DNA from: Brachynemurus nebulosus | Taxonomy: Eukaryota; Arthropoda; Insecta; Neuroptera; Myrmeleontidae | Assembly: GCA_035578155.1 (NCBI GenBank) | Contig: JAPWDM010000015.1 | Coordinates: 9,504,709 to 9,568,708 of the forward strand | Direction of reading: 5' to 3' | DNA length: 64,000 nucleotides | The notes under the pieces: generated by a model | Told to the model about the DNA's origin: nothing | Database searches by the model: none | What the model saw: the letters and a program-made list of their open reading frames with translations, nothing else | Shown here: positions 11,514-23,201 of the stretch, piece after piece | Numbering within the stretch: position 1 is the first letter of the stretch | Layout of the letters: the number at the start of each line of letters is the position of its first letter | Program-made: the position numbers and the translations under genes

Positions 11514-13118
11514 TACTCCTCAAAACAAAATAAGGGCCACTTGAAGTTTGTATTTTAAAACTGATTTATGTCGATCCACGTCAAAATAACTTTTCTAAAT
11601 GACTGTTGTTATGATATTAAGTGGTTGAGTAAATGATAACAGTTAGGTTTAAGTGATATTATTGTTGAGGGAAAGATTTAAACGTTTTTTTGTCTCGCAC
11701 AGCGTCAAGTGGTTAGTTTTACTTATTTTTTTTGAATTTGATTTTAAATCAGTTTGCGCTAGATTATTGATTGCTGAGGTTGTTTTTTGAAGTTTGGCGT
11801 GTTATTCAATCATTTATTTTTACAATGCCGAGAATTCGACACCATATGGACGAAGCTACTGCTACCAGAGCCGTAACGATGATTGAGGGTGGTCAATCTC
11901 AACGTTCCGTGGCTCTGCAGTTGGGTTGTTCACGAAGGGCTATTCAAAATGTTTGGAATCGGTATCAGCAGACCGGTAGTGTAATCCGGCGCCGTGGCTC
12001 AGGAAGAGTTCGTGCTACCACTGCCCGTGAAGACCATTACATTCGACTGTGTGCACGACGTGAGCCGACTGTTACCGCAGGTACTCTGCAAAATCGCTTA
12101 CATCGATCTACTGGTACTGTTGTCAGTAATCAGACCATACGAAATAGTTTGCATGAAGACCAACAACGTTCAAGAAGGCCAGTAATCCGTACCAAACTGA
12201 CCGGAGCGCATCGTGTACACCGTTTAAGATTTGCACGTGAACACCTTGAATGGGGCTTGGAGGAATGGCGTCACGTACTCTTCACGAATGAGTGCAAGGT
12301 GAAGTTTTTTAGTGATGATCGACGTGTGAGAGTGTGGAGAAGAAGTGGGGAAAGGTTTTCTGATCGTCACATTCATGAACGCGACAGATTTGGCGGTCCT
12401 AATGTCATGGTCTGGGGTGGAATTAGTTTGCAAGGCAAAACTGAGCTTGTTTTCCTGAACGAGGGTACTGTAACGGCTCAAAGTTACATCGAACAGGTTG
12501 TCAGACCCCATGTGATCCCCTTTGCACAACGAGCGGCCGACGGATTTATCCTAATGCAGGATAATGCCCGAGCGCATACCGCTCGAGCGACGACAACTAT
12601 CCTTACGAGGCTAATATACAGGTTTTACCGTGGCCTGCAAATAGCCTTGACTTGAACCCAATAGAACATCTTTGGGATCAATTAAAACGGCGAGTCAGAG
12701 CAGCCGGAGAGGATGTGCACACCCAGCAACAACTGATTGATGTCTTGAGAAGATGTTGGGAGGAGATTCCTGATGAAACCGTTAGGCATCTTATTGAAAG
12801 CATGCCGAGGAGGCTTCAAGAATGTATTTTAAAAAGGGGAGGGCATACTCGATATTAAATCACCGAGAAGTTGCATAATGTGTGCATTTACTCAAAGCGT
12901 GAACGTTTGTTGATGACTGTAAAAATGACTATAAAAATGATAAAATCCTAAAAAAATGTAATTATGGATTAATTTTTTATTTAATCTTATTAAAATTAAT
13001 TTTATTTAGTAAAAAATTAGTTCCTTAATTAAATGTAAGCATACCTTATACTGTAACTTGTATAAAAATAAACTTATGCAGCAAAACATGAGTGGCCCTT
13101 ATTTTGTTTTGAGTGGTA
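11514..13118 (+). mobile_element. Tc1-like element, copy A
   Basis: Inverted ends of about 28 bp (ctcaaaacaaaataagggcc) are flanked by TA at 11512-11513 and 13119-13120. The element is 1,605 bp long. Copies B (46551-48154) and C (61726-63269) are nearly identical, which shows recent family activity. Confidence 0.95.
11825..12858 (+). pseudogene. Tc1-type DD34E transposase, inactivated
   Basis: The start is the ATG of MPRIRHHMDEATATRAV. An HTH region (GGQSQRSVALQLGCSRRAIQNVW) and a second HTH with a GRPR-like RRRGSGRVRATT hinge come first, then the DDE domain. The first catalytic Asp is replaced: the sequence reads LFTNEC at residue 155 where copies B and C read LFTDEC (G-to-A change at 12287). 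The second Asp is in ILMQDNARAH and the Glu in NPIEHLWD. A one-base deletion near 12607 shifts the frame before the Glu, and the rest continues at 12652-12858. Full length would be about 344 residues, normal for Tc1. It is doubly dead: a catalytic change and a frameshift. Confidence 0.95.
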
Positions 13119-13213
13119 TATTATTACATGTTATTAGCAAACATTTAAAATCAGTATACGTATATTTTAAGATATAGATCAAGTATATTTCGTATTGAGT
13201 TGAATTATTCGAA

Positions 13214-13495
13214 ATGAACTACAATATTTTACCAAGATCAAGCATGTACATGCGCACTGTTTTATCGTATGATTACACGAACTGTCAAAATGTATTTTTG
13301 AGTTATCAAAATTATAAACGAGCTAGCATAGCTAAACAAGCAAAACAAGCAGTGATAACGGAAAAAGTCCACGGCAGTGTGGATAAAATTGACAACTTGA
13401 ATGACAATGAAGATGATGAAGCTTTACAGAGCCGAAGTTTTACTGGAATTGAAATCAGTAACATATTAAACAATAATAGAACTTTGTCAGTGTAG
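13214..13495 (+). CDS. Small hypothetical ORF
   Basis: A 93-residue frame with a Lys/Ala-rich middle and an acidic, Asn-rich end. I recognise no domain. It lies between Tc1 copy A and the Harbinger element and may be a chance frame. Confidence 0.2.
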   Translation: MNYNILPRSSMYMRTVLSYDYTNCQNVFLSYQNYKRASIAKQAKQAVITEKVHGSVDKIDNLNDNEDDEALQSRSFTGIEISNILNNNRTLSV

Positions 13496-14020
13496 AGGTT
13501 TATGTTAAGCTAAAAAATAATGTCTGTTGTTCGTTACACAAATTTTATAAAGCAATATTTATGTTAAGTTAAAAGAAAGCTTTATAGTTCGTTAAATAAA
13601 TTTTATTAAACCAGGTTTATAAATATCTATAATTTTCAAAAATTATAATTCATATTTATAATTCATTTATACAATTTCTGAAAAATTTTAAAATTTTCAT
13701 TTGTTAGGGGGCGGTCTCACTGCAGCCACTACTGACCATTGCCATCAACTGCCATCAATAACCATCAACCAAAGTTTATAAATGAGTCTCACTGCAACCA
13801 CCAACGTACCTTAAAAATTGGTAGATTTGTAACATTATACATAATTGTAATTTTTTTGGTTATGTTCTGTTTAATACGTTTAGCATACATATATGGTTTA
13901 ATACGAGTTTTTTTAGTTACGTTTATTTTACCATCGCAAATTCAGTTATTCAGATATTTATTAATGTCTCTTTATCGTGAAAATATGGAAAGTGAAATCA
14001 AAGAAATGGTAAATTTATAT

Positions 14021-14162
14021 TACACTTTTTACTCGTAAGCAACTTGAAATAGAATCATATATCTTACTCTTTTTGGATAATAAAATTCGCCTATACGTGA
14101 AAAGAGTAAGGCATATGGTTCTATTTCAATTTTTGAGTTGCTTACAACGAGTAAAAAGTGTA
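14021..14162. repeat. Inverted duplication inside the Harbinger 5' region
   Basis: The sequence tacactttttactcgtaagc (14030-14039 region) returns as its reverse complement near 14138-14162, with arms of about 40-50 bp carrying a few mismatches. It lies between a short methionine-initiated frame (13964-14038) and the first transposase block, and may have displaced the original start. Confidence 0.7.
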
Positions 14163-14173
14163 TATTTGGAAAA

Positions 14174-15412
14174 AATGTAGAGGTCGTCGGCAGTTTTGGA
14201 CACGACAAATATTTCTTGATCGGGAACACTTAGGATAATTTTTTTATTTGGTTCTCCAACTTCTTAGAGACCCGGAAAAACTATATAGTTACTATCGAAT
14301 GACAAAAGAATGTTGCGATTTATTAATTTCGAAAGTCAAACCTTTATTTTCGATTGGAAGTACAAATTTTCGAAAAACTATTAGCTTTGAAGAACGGTCA
14401 ACCATCACATTAAAGTTATTATTTGTGACATTTTTTCTTTATTCTTTTTTGGTGTACTTATAGATATTTATTTTCTGAAATTCTTTTTCAGATATCTAGC
14501 AACGGGAGATTCTTATCATTCCTTGTCGTTTCGATTTCGTGTGTCACAATCGAATTAGTGTCATTGTTGATCACATGCTGGAATTAATTTACGAGGCATA
14601 AAAGGACACTTATTTAAAGTTTCCAAATAAAGAAGAATTAAAAAAGAAATTAGTAAATTTTTTGTCATCAAAAAAAGTTTCCAAATTGCATTGGAGCAAT
14701 TGACGGTAAACACATGAGGATCCATAAACCGGACAAGGCAGGATCGCTTTATTATAATTATAAATTTTACCACTCTATTATTTTATTAGCAGTAGTTGAT
14801 GCAAATTATAAATTTTTAATGACATGTTGGAAGTTACGGAAAAAATAGTGATAGTGGCGTGCTGGAACATTCAGCTTTCGGTAAATTACTTTATGAGAAT
14901 AAAGTAGATTTACTTGATGATCAACCAATTGATGGCAGTAATGAAGTATTACTTTTTGTTTTTGTTGGGGATGAGGCATTTCGCTTGTCAGAACATCTGA
15001 TGAAACCTTATCCGAGACGCGAATTAGATGTTAAAAAAAGAATATTTAACTGTCGATTATCATTTGCTCGTCAAACTGTAGAATGCGCATTTGGTATTTT
15101 AGTATCAAAATTTAGAATATTTGAGACAAGCATTAAATTATCTCCGGAGTTATAAAAGCAGCACGCGTGTTACATGATATGATAAGAGTTGAAGAAAATT
15201 ATTGTAACGAAAACAATACTCAGGAGAATATAAGGGTTACTGAACCACTTTGCAGTATTCGATCAAATAATAATCAGTCAACCAGATTAGCTCAAGAAGT
15301 ACGCGAAAAATTTTGTAATTATTTTTCTAGTATTGGTTCAATGGAATGGCAAGATAGCAGGATACAATTAAATGACAATAATGAATATAGTAAAGTCTTC
15401 ATCTATTTATAA
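14174..15412 (+). pseudogene. PIF/Harbinger transposase, broken
   Basis: From about 14174 the frame gives RQFWTRQIFLDREHLG, then a stop, then LRDPEKLYSYYRMTKECCDLL (HTH-like N-terminal region). After about 14490 come RYLATGDSYHSLSFRF, then [24 protein letters not shown] (first Asp), then [10 protein letters not shown], then stops and a frame change. Bases 14859-15155 give VGDEAFRLSEHLMKPYPRRE and RLSFARQTVECAFGIL (later catalytic blocks). Bases 15167-15412 give the C-terminus with VLHDMIR. At least four frame breaks separate these blocks. All conserved catalytic neighbourhoods can still be recognised, so the loss is recent on the Harbinger scale. Confidence 0.9.
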
Positions 15413-15641
15413 TTATACTATTTAGTTATTTAAAATATTTATTTATTATTTAGTTATTTATAATATCAAGTTATTATACTAATTATTTTGTATATTATGT
15501 ATTTCTTTAAGGAGTAAATAACAAATTTTTTTTATAAAAATTGTTTATTATTATAAAAATACATAAAAATCAAAAATTTATTCATCTTCATCGTCTAGCT
15601 CTAGAAGATTATTAAGCATTAATATTACTGCAGTTTTAAAT

Positions 15642-16584
15642 TTACGTAATTTTTTTGCTGTTAACTGGCTCATATCTTCTAATAAACTTTCTAAAAACAT
15701 TAGAATGATATTTTAGATTAACGGCGGTATCTTTTTTTGATTTTAAATATTGAAAGAACATATCATCCACCGGATTAAGTTTTTGTTTCTTCGGTTTTGA
15801 TTTAGTTTTTCCGTCAACCAGTATTGACATTTCTTCACTGGGCGACTCTGGAAACGTTACTTCGTCTAAACCCCCTACATCGGTTAAACTACTCGATTCT
15901 AAAAATTTGGCGAATTTTTCATTAATATTACATCTGAAATTATTTAATTTTTTAAATGTAAAATATATACCATTAGTAACAGCAGATTGAGAACTCTCTC
16001 CAACTGGGTTCTCTTCTAAATACTCTATGTTACAGTGTGTTTCTCTTTCAGTTAAATATAGCTCTAAAAATGTCAGTGAGTCATAATATACCCACTTTTT
16101 TGTTTTTTGTTTTTTTAAAACCGGAACCAGAGGGTAAACTTTTCGTGGCTCTTCTTGTTCGGTAACCCGTTCTTAAAATCTGCCATTTTTTTCTTAGCTG
16201 TTTTTCTATAAAAGATAAATACACAATTAGTACGGTGCATAATATAATTTAATACAATTTTGTACTTTTTTCCTTACCATCTTTTCCTGGAAAGTATGCC
16301 TTGATATTTTGCCAAATTTTATCAGTTGTGGTTGTGTTTGAATAACCTGGCAAACTTTGATCGTAAAGTTGACGATTATTTTGAACTGAATTAATTAATA
16401 ACTCAATTTCACTAGATAACCAGGATTCCGCCAGTATTATAAAAGTAATATGCAGAAGTAATACAATAAAACAAAATACACCAATACACCGAGTAAACCT
16501 TCTTAAAGACAACAAAGATCTTGAAGAACAACAATGATTGAAATACTTATCAAGCCAAGCCGTCAAGCTATACATGCCATACAT
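15642..16584 (-). pseudogene. Harbinger accessory MADF/BESS protein
   Basis: The upstream exon (16584-about 16277) encodes EIELLINSVQNNRQLYDQSLPGYSN...KIWQNIK, an N-terminal MADF (Myb/SANT-like) DNA-binding domain, and ends at a good donor (gatg|gtaagg). The C-terminal piece (15830-15642) encodes NPVDDMFFQYLKSKKDTAVN, a BESS-like protein interaction motif. Sequence between is interrupted by stops. In this superfamily the second protein carries transposase into the nucleus and binds the ends. Here it is divergently transcribed from the transposase and broken. Confidence 0.7.
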
Positions 16585-16803
16585 ACGTAGAAAATCGTGT
16601 ACGCATGCGTAAAACTATCAACTGCTATCAACCAATTCTAAAATATATAAACATGTTTGAAATTATAAACTGGTGGGTGGTGATGGATTGTAGTTAATGG
16701 TTGTGGATGGTTTTAATGAGACGCTCTAATATAACAATGTGTTTGATATTTGGTTGGTGGCTATCAGTTGATGGTAGTAGCTGCAGTGAAGACCGCCGCC
16801 TTA

Positions 16804-18600
16804 AAATGTTCAATGTTACAGAATAGGTTTTTAATAATGTTTGCACGCCATTGTCTTACTTACAAGGAGATGCACCCAGAGTGAAATTTGGGATTTTGAT
16901 GAAACTTCGTTGGTGTGTAGAATAGGCAAAAATAAGGGACCCGTATTTTTTTTATCGGCCATCTTCCACGCTTACGGGGTGAAACAAGCCCCTACAGTTG
17001 GGGGTTCAAATCGCATTTCTTAAGGTATCTCGAAAACTATAAGAGATAGAGGAAAACTTTAAATTGACGAAATGTTACTCTTTGAAAGACCTATTCACTT
17101 GTATAGATTAAACCAGGGCCGGGTTCATAAGAGGGGCTGGAGGGGTGAAAATGGGGGTAAATTTTCTTGTACAGCCAGAACGGTTCAATGTAGGATGTCG
17201 TTTTTTAATCGATAAATCGAGAAATCGATTAATCGGAAGAATGAAACCGATTTTTAATCGATTATTGATTCTGAGATCGATTCACACACCGATTTTTATT
17301 TTATGGAAACCGTTAAAACGATTTTTTTTTTCAAAACATAAATTGCTTTTTTATTTACACGTTGCTATTTATTTATTAATTTAAATTTTAAGCATCAAAC
17401 GCATGCGCATTAAATGCACATAATCGAATCTCTATGCATTAAGTCAAATTGTCTAAATTGACAATTGTACCATGTACCATTAAATAAAAGAAATTTATTT
17501 GAAATAAAATTTTCAAAGTTTGTATCAAGAAAATTTCTTATTGCACTGAAAAAAAAAACAGGAAAATTTTAAATAATAGAAATTTTTCAGTTTGAAATTA
17601 AAATTTATTTTTGCCTTAGCTAGTTCAGTCTTACATGTAAATTTTTCGTTAATTGTTTATTTGTACAATTTTTAGTACAATTTCAAGGTCGTGAGGGTGT
17701 ATTCAGATTGTTCCTAATACAAAGTTTTAGACAAAAGAAATAAGTAATTGAGTGATAAAATTATTTTGAACAAATAAATAATAACAATTTCTTGTTTCAA
17801 TAATAATTAACAATATAAATAAATTATTAAAATTTAGAAAATGTAAAATGGCAACAATTTAGTTTAGAAATAAATTACATAATATTAAAAGTTTAGTCAG
17901 TCAGTAAATATTTTAGTAAGATAAAAAAATGAGCATAACGCAAGAAAATACAGAGAAATTACGAAATACAATAATTTTAATAAGATACAAAAGAGAACGT
18001 AAGAAAAATATAGAAAATTTACGAGATAAAAATATCTACTGACCAATAAGCATGCTATAAAATTAAAATTACAGTTAGGTTAGGTAGGTAGCCTTAAATT
18101 ACAATTAGTATGAAAACTTTGGAACATTATAAAGAATTAACAAAAGCTTGAGTGACAGAAAAGTTAATAGAAATTCAACTGTTTTACGTTAAATGAAAAC
18201 TAACACATTACAAGGAAGTAATAGAAAACTGAATTGCACAAAAGTTAATAGAATTCAACTGTTTTACACTTTATTAGGATCACTAATCAATGTTATTTTG
18301 TTAACTAAAGTAAGCACCAAAACCAAGTTGCAAAGAAGGTAATAGAATATGCGAAAAAGATTACTTAACTAAAGACTTCCACTTTAAAGATAGTATTAAT
18401 TGGGCTTTAGTACGCTGAAATTGTGATCCAAAATGTGATCCAATATATAGATGAAAACAAAAATTGTCAACTTTGTTGTGATATTGTGATTCATCTCTAT
18501 ACCATAGAATAAAATTTTTAAAAAATATTGGTAATTAAGTATGTACGCGCTTAATATTTTTTTTCTTAAAAGACTTCGAAAGTTCATCTTTCTGAATTGG
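16804..18600. other. Unassigned DNA with dispersed repeats
   Basis: Contains the inverted partner of the 7985-8240 repeat at about 16915-17160 and an atcgat-rich low-complexity patch at 17200-17300. The remainder is AT-rich and no coding region is supported. Confidence 0.5.
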
Positions 18601-18604
18601 GACA

Positions 18605-19015
18605 TTCCATAGTGACTGGTGGGACAGTTGACTCCAAAATTCCTAATGTTTAGACCTGTAATTTTCGATTTTGATCTAATATTAAGATTAAATGGATATT
18701 TTAAAATAGATTATGAATCAACTTATGAAACTAATACCGAAAAATATAATTTACGCACATATTTGGGTAATATTTTAGTGGTGAAAGGAGTGTGACTGGT
18801 GGGACAGTCAAAAATACCTCACCTTCGTCTTCTGCACTGTTAATCGAGATTTTAGCCCAAATTCTATACACAGTCAGATGTCTTTGACTAAGCTATTAAA
18901 TAATTAAGTAGACTACAACATTAACTAGAAATTAGCACCGAGCCTAATTTCTACAAGAAAATATATATAGTAGAAATTGTGACTAGTGGGACATCATTTT
19001 GTGATTGGTGGGACT
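18605..19015. repeat. Cluster of four gtgactggtgggac repeats
   Basis: Same-orientation copies sit near 18611, 18791, 18978 and 19001 (the last two as gtgactagtgggac and gtgattggtgggac). The spacing is irregular, so this is not a satellite. It resembles the subterminal motif arrays of DNA transposons. Confidence 0.7.
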
Positions 19016-19260
19016 AGTACGGAATCAGCTAAGAAATGAACTCGTTTTTATGTCATATTTAGAATTATTGATTAATTATTAAGACAATGATACGAAACGA
19101 TAAAAAAAGGATCACTGACTTCATTCCAACTTTGCATAGTGTTAAAACAATGTTATAGTCTACTTTTTACCCGGAGAAAATATTTTATTTCTGTGGGAAA
19201 ATTCCTGTGCGAAAATGAAAGTACTTTTTATACTTTTGAACTAGATGTTATAATTTCAAA

Positions 19261-19510
19261 AGCCACGAATGGAAGGGCTGAGCGGGTTCCAGCACACACT
19301 ACGCCGTCACAAGTATGGGCACACCTTGACTCATGTCGCGGTATACTTTTGACGCGGTACTGTCTTTGATGTTTTGGTACATTGCCGTATCAAAAGTATG
19401 GGCACCACTGAGGTTAAAATGTACCTATACTTTTGACGACGTAAAGTGTACTAAAACCAGCTTAGCCCTTCTATTGCAACGCGGGCGAAGCTGCGGGTAA
19501 ATGCTAGTTT
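19261..19510 (+). mobile_element. Possible Helitron-type 3' end
   Basis: The block ends acgcgggcgaagctgcgggt...gctagt, a GC-rich hairpin-like stretch followed about ten bases later by CTAG|T. This is the usual 3' signature of insect Helitrons. Inside are inverted and direct copies of aagtatgggcac and cttttgacg. No Rep/helicase gene is present. Confidence 0.4.
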
Positions 19511-19668
19511 GATATAAAAATGTTAATTGTATAAATATTATCTAAATTGTACTAACTAAATGTTGAAAAGTTTTTATTTAATTGCATACAAAGTTTTTTT
19601 ATAGATTAAAGGATAAAAAAAGAATTATAAAAGTTTTTTTTTTAAAATTCCCCGCCTGAACTTCTTGT

Positions 19669-19931
19669 AAAAATTTTTCCATAAAAATATATGTTATAGA
19701 GTACTAAGAGACAAATTATTGAACACAAAATGGTGGGTGTCGCTAACGCGTAAGTGCCAAAAAAAAATTTTCTTAAATTTAAAAATTTAAAAAAATTAGT
19801 ATAATAAAGGGATATAATGTTAATTTTTTTTTATTACTTCGTCTAAGGTGGGTACACAATATATATTAAACTCAAATAAATCGGCTCAGTAATTTCGTCA
19901 AAAAAATTTTTTTTGAAAATTTTTGTCTGTT
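19669..19931 (+). repeat. Direct repeat, copy 1 (about 260 bp)
   Basis: Near-identical to 20199-20459 (shared ttatagagtactaagagaca, taacgcgtaagtgcc, ggtgggtacacaatatatat). The differences are a few substitutions and homopolymer length changes. Confidence 0.9.
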
Positions 19932-20198
19932 TGATGACGGGTTATGGGGAATTATAACGAAATGACCAACTGGTATACTATTTTGACAGCTAATCAACAT
20001 AGTCAATCAAACGGCAGATAGTGTTGGACTTTTGTAAATTTAGCTAGTTTATCGTAGTTATGAACGTATGTAATTATATTATTTTAGAAATAGGGTAGAT
20101 ATTTCACTTTATAGTCCTTTTTATACATAAGTAATATATGTAGTACCGAACATCCCATGCATTTGTATTGAAATATTACTATGTTCTACCAACTAAAA

Positions 20199-20459
20199 TT
20201 TTTCCATAAAAATATGTTATAGAGTACTAAGAGACAAATTATTAAACAAAAAATGGTGGGTGTTGCTAACGCGTAAGTGCCAAAAAAATTTTCTTAAATT
20301 TAAAAATTTAAAAAAATTAGTATAATAAAGGGATATAACGTTAATTTTTTTTTAGTACTTCGCCTAAAGTGGGTACACAATATATATTAAACTCAAATAA
20401 ATCGGCTCAGTAATTACGTCAAAAATTTTTTTTTTTTTTTTTGGAAATTTTTGTCTGTG
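20199..20459 (+). repeat. Direct repeat, copy 2 (about 260 bp)
   Basis: Second copy of the 19669-19931 repeat, 530 bp downstream in the same orientation, running up to about 110 bp from the truncated pogo pseudogene. Confidence 0.9.
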
Positions 20460-20570
20460 TATTCATAAACTATTAGCCTCGGAGGGTTGAAATTTGGCAG
20501 GAATGTATCTGGGGCTAAGAAATATTATTTCCTATAAAAACAATCAATTTTGCGTCAAGGGCCGTTTTCC

Positions 20571-21556
20571 CTATCTTACCCGGCTATGTCCTTTTCCAGA
20601 AGCTTCTTTTAAGACCAAAAAGAGAGGAGAAAGGAGTTTTCCATCTGCTGAAATAGTTGGTTGTATAGTATAACTGTGAGTTGTCGATGTAACTGATTGT
20701 ACTAAACATTCTACTTGATTTGAACCATCAAGGGCCAAAGTCCGACCTAAATGCATTTCCAGCTGAAAACCACTTTGGTCAGAGTTATAAACATTTTCTG
20801 CACCCTGTGTTTGAATGTAAGGCTTCACTTCGTTAATAAATTTCTCGCTTTCACTTTGTAAGTACTCACTACTTTCCAAGGTTCTACGTGCAATAAATTT
20901 ATTAATTTTGCTTGATACAATTCTATGTGCCCTTTTGAAATTTTTAAGCCAATGTGCAGAAGCTTTGAATCGGAAATCATAAAATCCTATTTCCTCCTAA
21001 GCTTGAAGAGCCCATTTTCGCAGATCATTATCGTGAACTATTAGTCCGGATTTTACTGCAGTTTTAAAATTATCTAATGTGAATTGTGATACACGTGCCA
21101 ATTTTTCCATGTATGGTGCCACCTTTGTTTAAAAAGTGAGCCCACCCTTTTAATTGACTAATAGATTTAACTTTCCTAAATTTCTGTCTGACTTTCTACG
21201 CTCAAGTTCTTTTTCTTCCCACTTCGTCAGTAATTAACAGCTCTTGTTTTGTATTCATAAGAAAGATCTTCGTCATCTTCCGTGCACTTGTCTTCTTCAG
21301 GCTCATTTGTCAATTTCCAATCTCCAGGTTCATCTGGTACCACATTTAAATCGCAATCTTTATAAGGTTCTTGAAAAGCGAACGATTCTTCAGCAACAAT
21401 TTCAACACCATTATATTCGTGCATACAAGTAAGCAAAATTGATTCAAAATTTGTCTTTAGTTCAATTTCATCATGAGTTACAGGGCTTTCTGGAATATTC
21501 ATCAATAAAAAAGTAACTAGTAAGAGACGAATAACATTTAACGGATTTATCTTCAT
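20571..21556 (-). pseudogene. pogo/Tigger-like transposase fragment (1)
   Basis: Reading from the right: an acidic N-terminal region ending SYEYKTRAVNY, a degenerate linker, and a CENP-B-type HTH with LARVSQFTLDNFKTAVKS-like and WALQA(stop)EEIGFYDFRFKAS-HWLKNFKRAH segments. The start of the DDE_1 domain follows: NVYNSDQSGFQLEMHLGRTLA (first Asp) and TTHSYTIQPTISADGKLLSPLF. The frame ends at 20571, so the second and third catalytic residues are absent. There is an in-frame stop near 20998 and frame breaks near 21130-21230. Confidence 0.85.
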
Positions 21557-21668
21557 TTTTAACCGACTTCAAAAACGAGGAGGTTCTCAATTCAACCCTT
21601 TTTTTTATGTATGTACATCAATTTCTCCCACATTTCTGAACCAATTTGCGCCATTTTTTTTTTTTTTT

Positions 21669-21785
21669 TTTGGTTAGTAGATAAAGCTCTCCAGGTGGTC
21701 CCATAAAAATTTTATTGACATTGGTTGAGTAATTTTTTAACCATCTTCAATAATATGAATAATTATGACAATTTTAAAATTTGTA
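21669..21785 (+). repeat. Direct repeat flanking the 0.7-kb element, left
   Basis: ggttagtagataaag...ggtcccataaaaattttatt recurs at 22930-23043 in the same orientation. An element flanked by about 115-bp direct repeats raises the possibility of a degraded LTR or segmental duplication. Confidence 0.7.
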
Positions 21786-22488
21786 TATAGGAGCTCAGTG
21801 GAAAAGTGGTACAAGTGTCTATATTGCTGATACAGAGTTATTGAATTTAGCATATTATGGAATGATATTATCATTCTGTGGTGACACAGCAAATAGAAAG
21901 TTTCAAAGGATATTTCTATTTTTTGTAATAAAAAGGATATTTTTGTATAATTTATTAAATTTCTAGAATATTCCTTGTCCGCTTTCACCCCTAACAAAAT
22001 CTGTATAAATAGGACAAGCCAAACGCAATCAAATCAGAGTTAGTTTTTGGTCTTCATACCCGTCATGCTGTACGATTATTGTAAAATAGTTAATTAGTAA
22101 AAATAAAGTTAAAAATTAAAAGTATTTCAAGTGTTTTATTTTTGAGGAAGTTTCCTTACAAATTTTCAGTGAAAAGTAAAGTTTAAAGTGTAAAGTCTTT
22201 TTGTTGTTTTTGGACTTGTTCAATAAAAACAACAAATGAAGAATATAGAAGTGAAGAATATAGAAGATTCCAACGGGAAGATTAAATCAATTGTTTCCCT
22301 GGAAGATTGGACCCATTGTGTCTCGACCAGCGACATAAGCACTAAAAGGAACGAAGAATACAACACATCTTCTCCTTGGGTTCGGTTCCCGGTGGCACGA
22401 CAATTCCATAATATACTAAATTCAATAACTCAGTATCAGCAAAATACACTTGTATCACTTTTCCGCTGAGTCCCCTATATATAAAAAT
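21783..22488. mobile_element. Inverted-repeat-flanked element, about 0.7 kb
   Basis: Bases 21783-21866 (gaaaagtggtacaagtgt, ttgctgatacagagttattg) return as an imperfect reverse complement at 22404-22488. A TATA-like tgtataaatagg (22001-22012) and a 77-residue frame from 22236 lie inside. I cannot assign it to a family. Confidence 0.55.
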
Positions 22489-22929
22489 ATTTACTTTAAA
22501 AACTATAGTAACATACTTTTTATTAATTTATGTTGATACAATTATCCTTATTGATATTAATTTTATGTTTTTACTTAATGGGTGAGCTCTGGACAAACTA
22601 GTTGTGATGTCAACGTACTTCCTATAACAGAACTGAATGGAGGGGATCGAAAAGGGCTTACAATGTTTCGTGTAAATTTAGTACAGGGCGCACTTGGTTG
22701 AATTGTTTAGCGATAACTTGGCCTAGTGCACTTCTTACACTTATATAAACAAAATTAGTATATCAAATAATCAATTCAATACACCAGTTAATGCGTACAC
22801 CAGGTTAATACACTAATAATAAATTAATAAATACTATCTCAAATTAGGAATATTTTTATTTAATGTATTATCATAAGAAATATTTATTATTATGTGTAAA
22901 AAATTTAATTCATAATTTGGGCCATTCTT

Positions 22930-23043
22930 TATTGGTTAGTAGATAAAGGTTTTCAGACGGTCCCATAAAAATTTTATTAACATTGGTTGAGTAATTTCTT
23001 AACCATCTTCAGGAATGAATATGATAACTTTAAAATTTATATA
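22930..23043 (+). repeat. Direct repeat flanking the 0.7-kb element, right
   Basis: Partner of 21669-21785, diverged at roughly one base in ten by eye. Confidence 0.7.
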
Positions 23044-23086
23044 ATATGCAAAATTATTTAATTAATAATAATTGTTACATATGTTG

Positions 23087-23141
23087 CATACATACATACA
23101 TACATACATACATACATACATACATACATACATACATACAT
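23087..23141. repeat. (TACA)n microsatellite
   Basis: About 14 perfect tetranucleotide units. Confidence 0.98.
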
Positions 23142-23201
23142 TATAAATATTTAAAAATTGCAATGGAGTAGGCTGATATGCTTGTCACTAAAAGGTATGA
23201 A

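Larger units (their letters stand above)
13707..16800. mobile_element. Complete PIF/Harbinger element, 3.1 kb
   Basis: The left end reads gggggcggtctcactgcagc and the right end is its imperfect reverse complement (ctgcagtgaagaccgccgcc). TTA lies immediately outside both ends (13704-13706 and 16801-16803), the standard 3-bp Harbinger duplication. The interior has two divergent genes, a transposase (+) and a MADF/BESS protein (-), the standard two-gene layout of the superfamily. Confidence 0.9.

Noticed and set aside
12224..12529. 101-residue minus-strand frame, repeated at 47137-47442 and 62434-62787
   Set aside because: These are antisense frames across the conserved Tc1 transposase in all three copies. 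Conservation follows from the real gene.
21227..21556. Possible secreted protein with a signal-peptide-like start (MKINPLNVIRLLLVTFLLM)
   Set aside because: The rest of the frame reads into the N-terminal part of a pogo-type transposase and the start overlaps a separate repeat end, so the hydrophobic lead is probably accidental.
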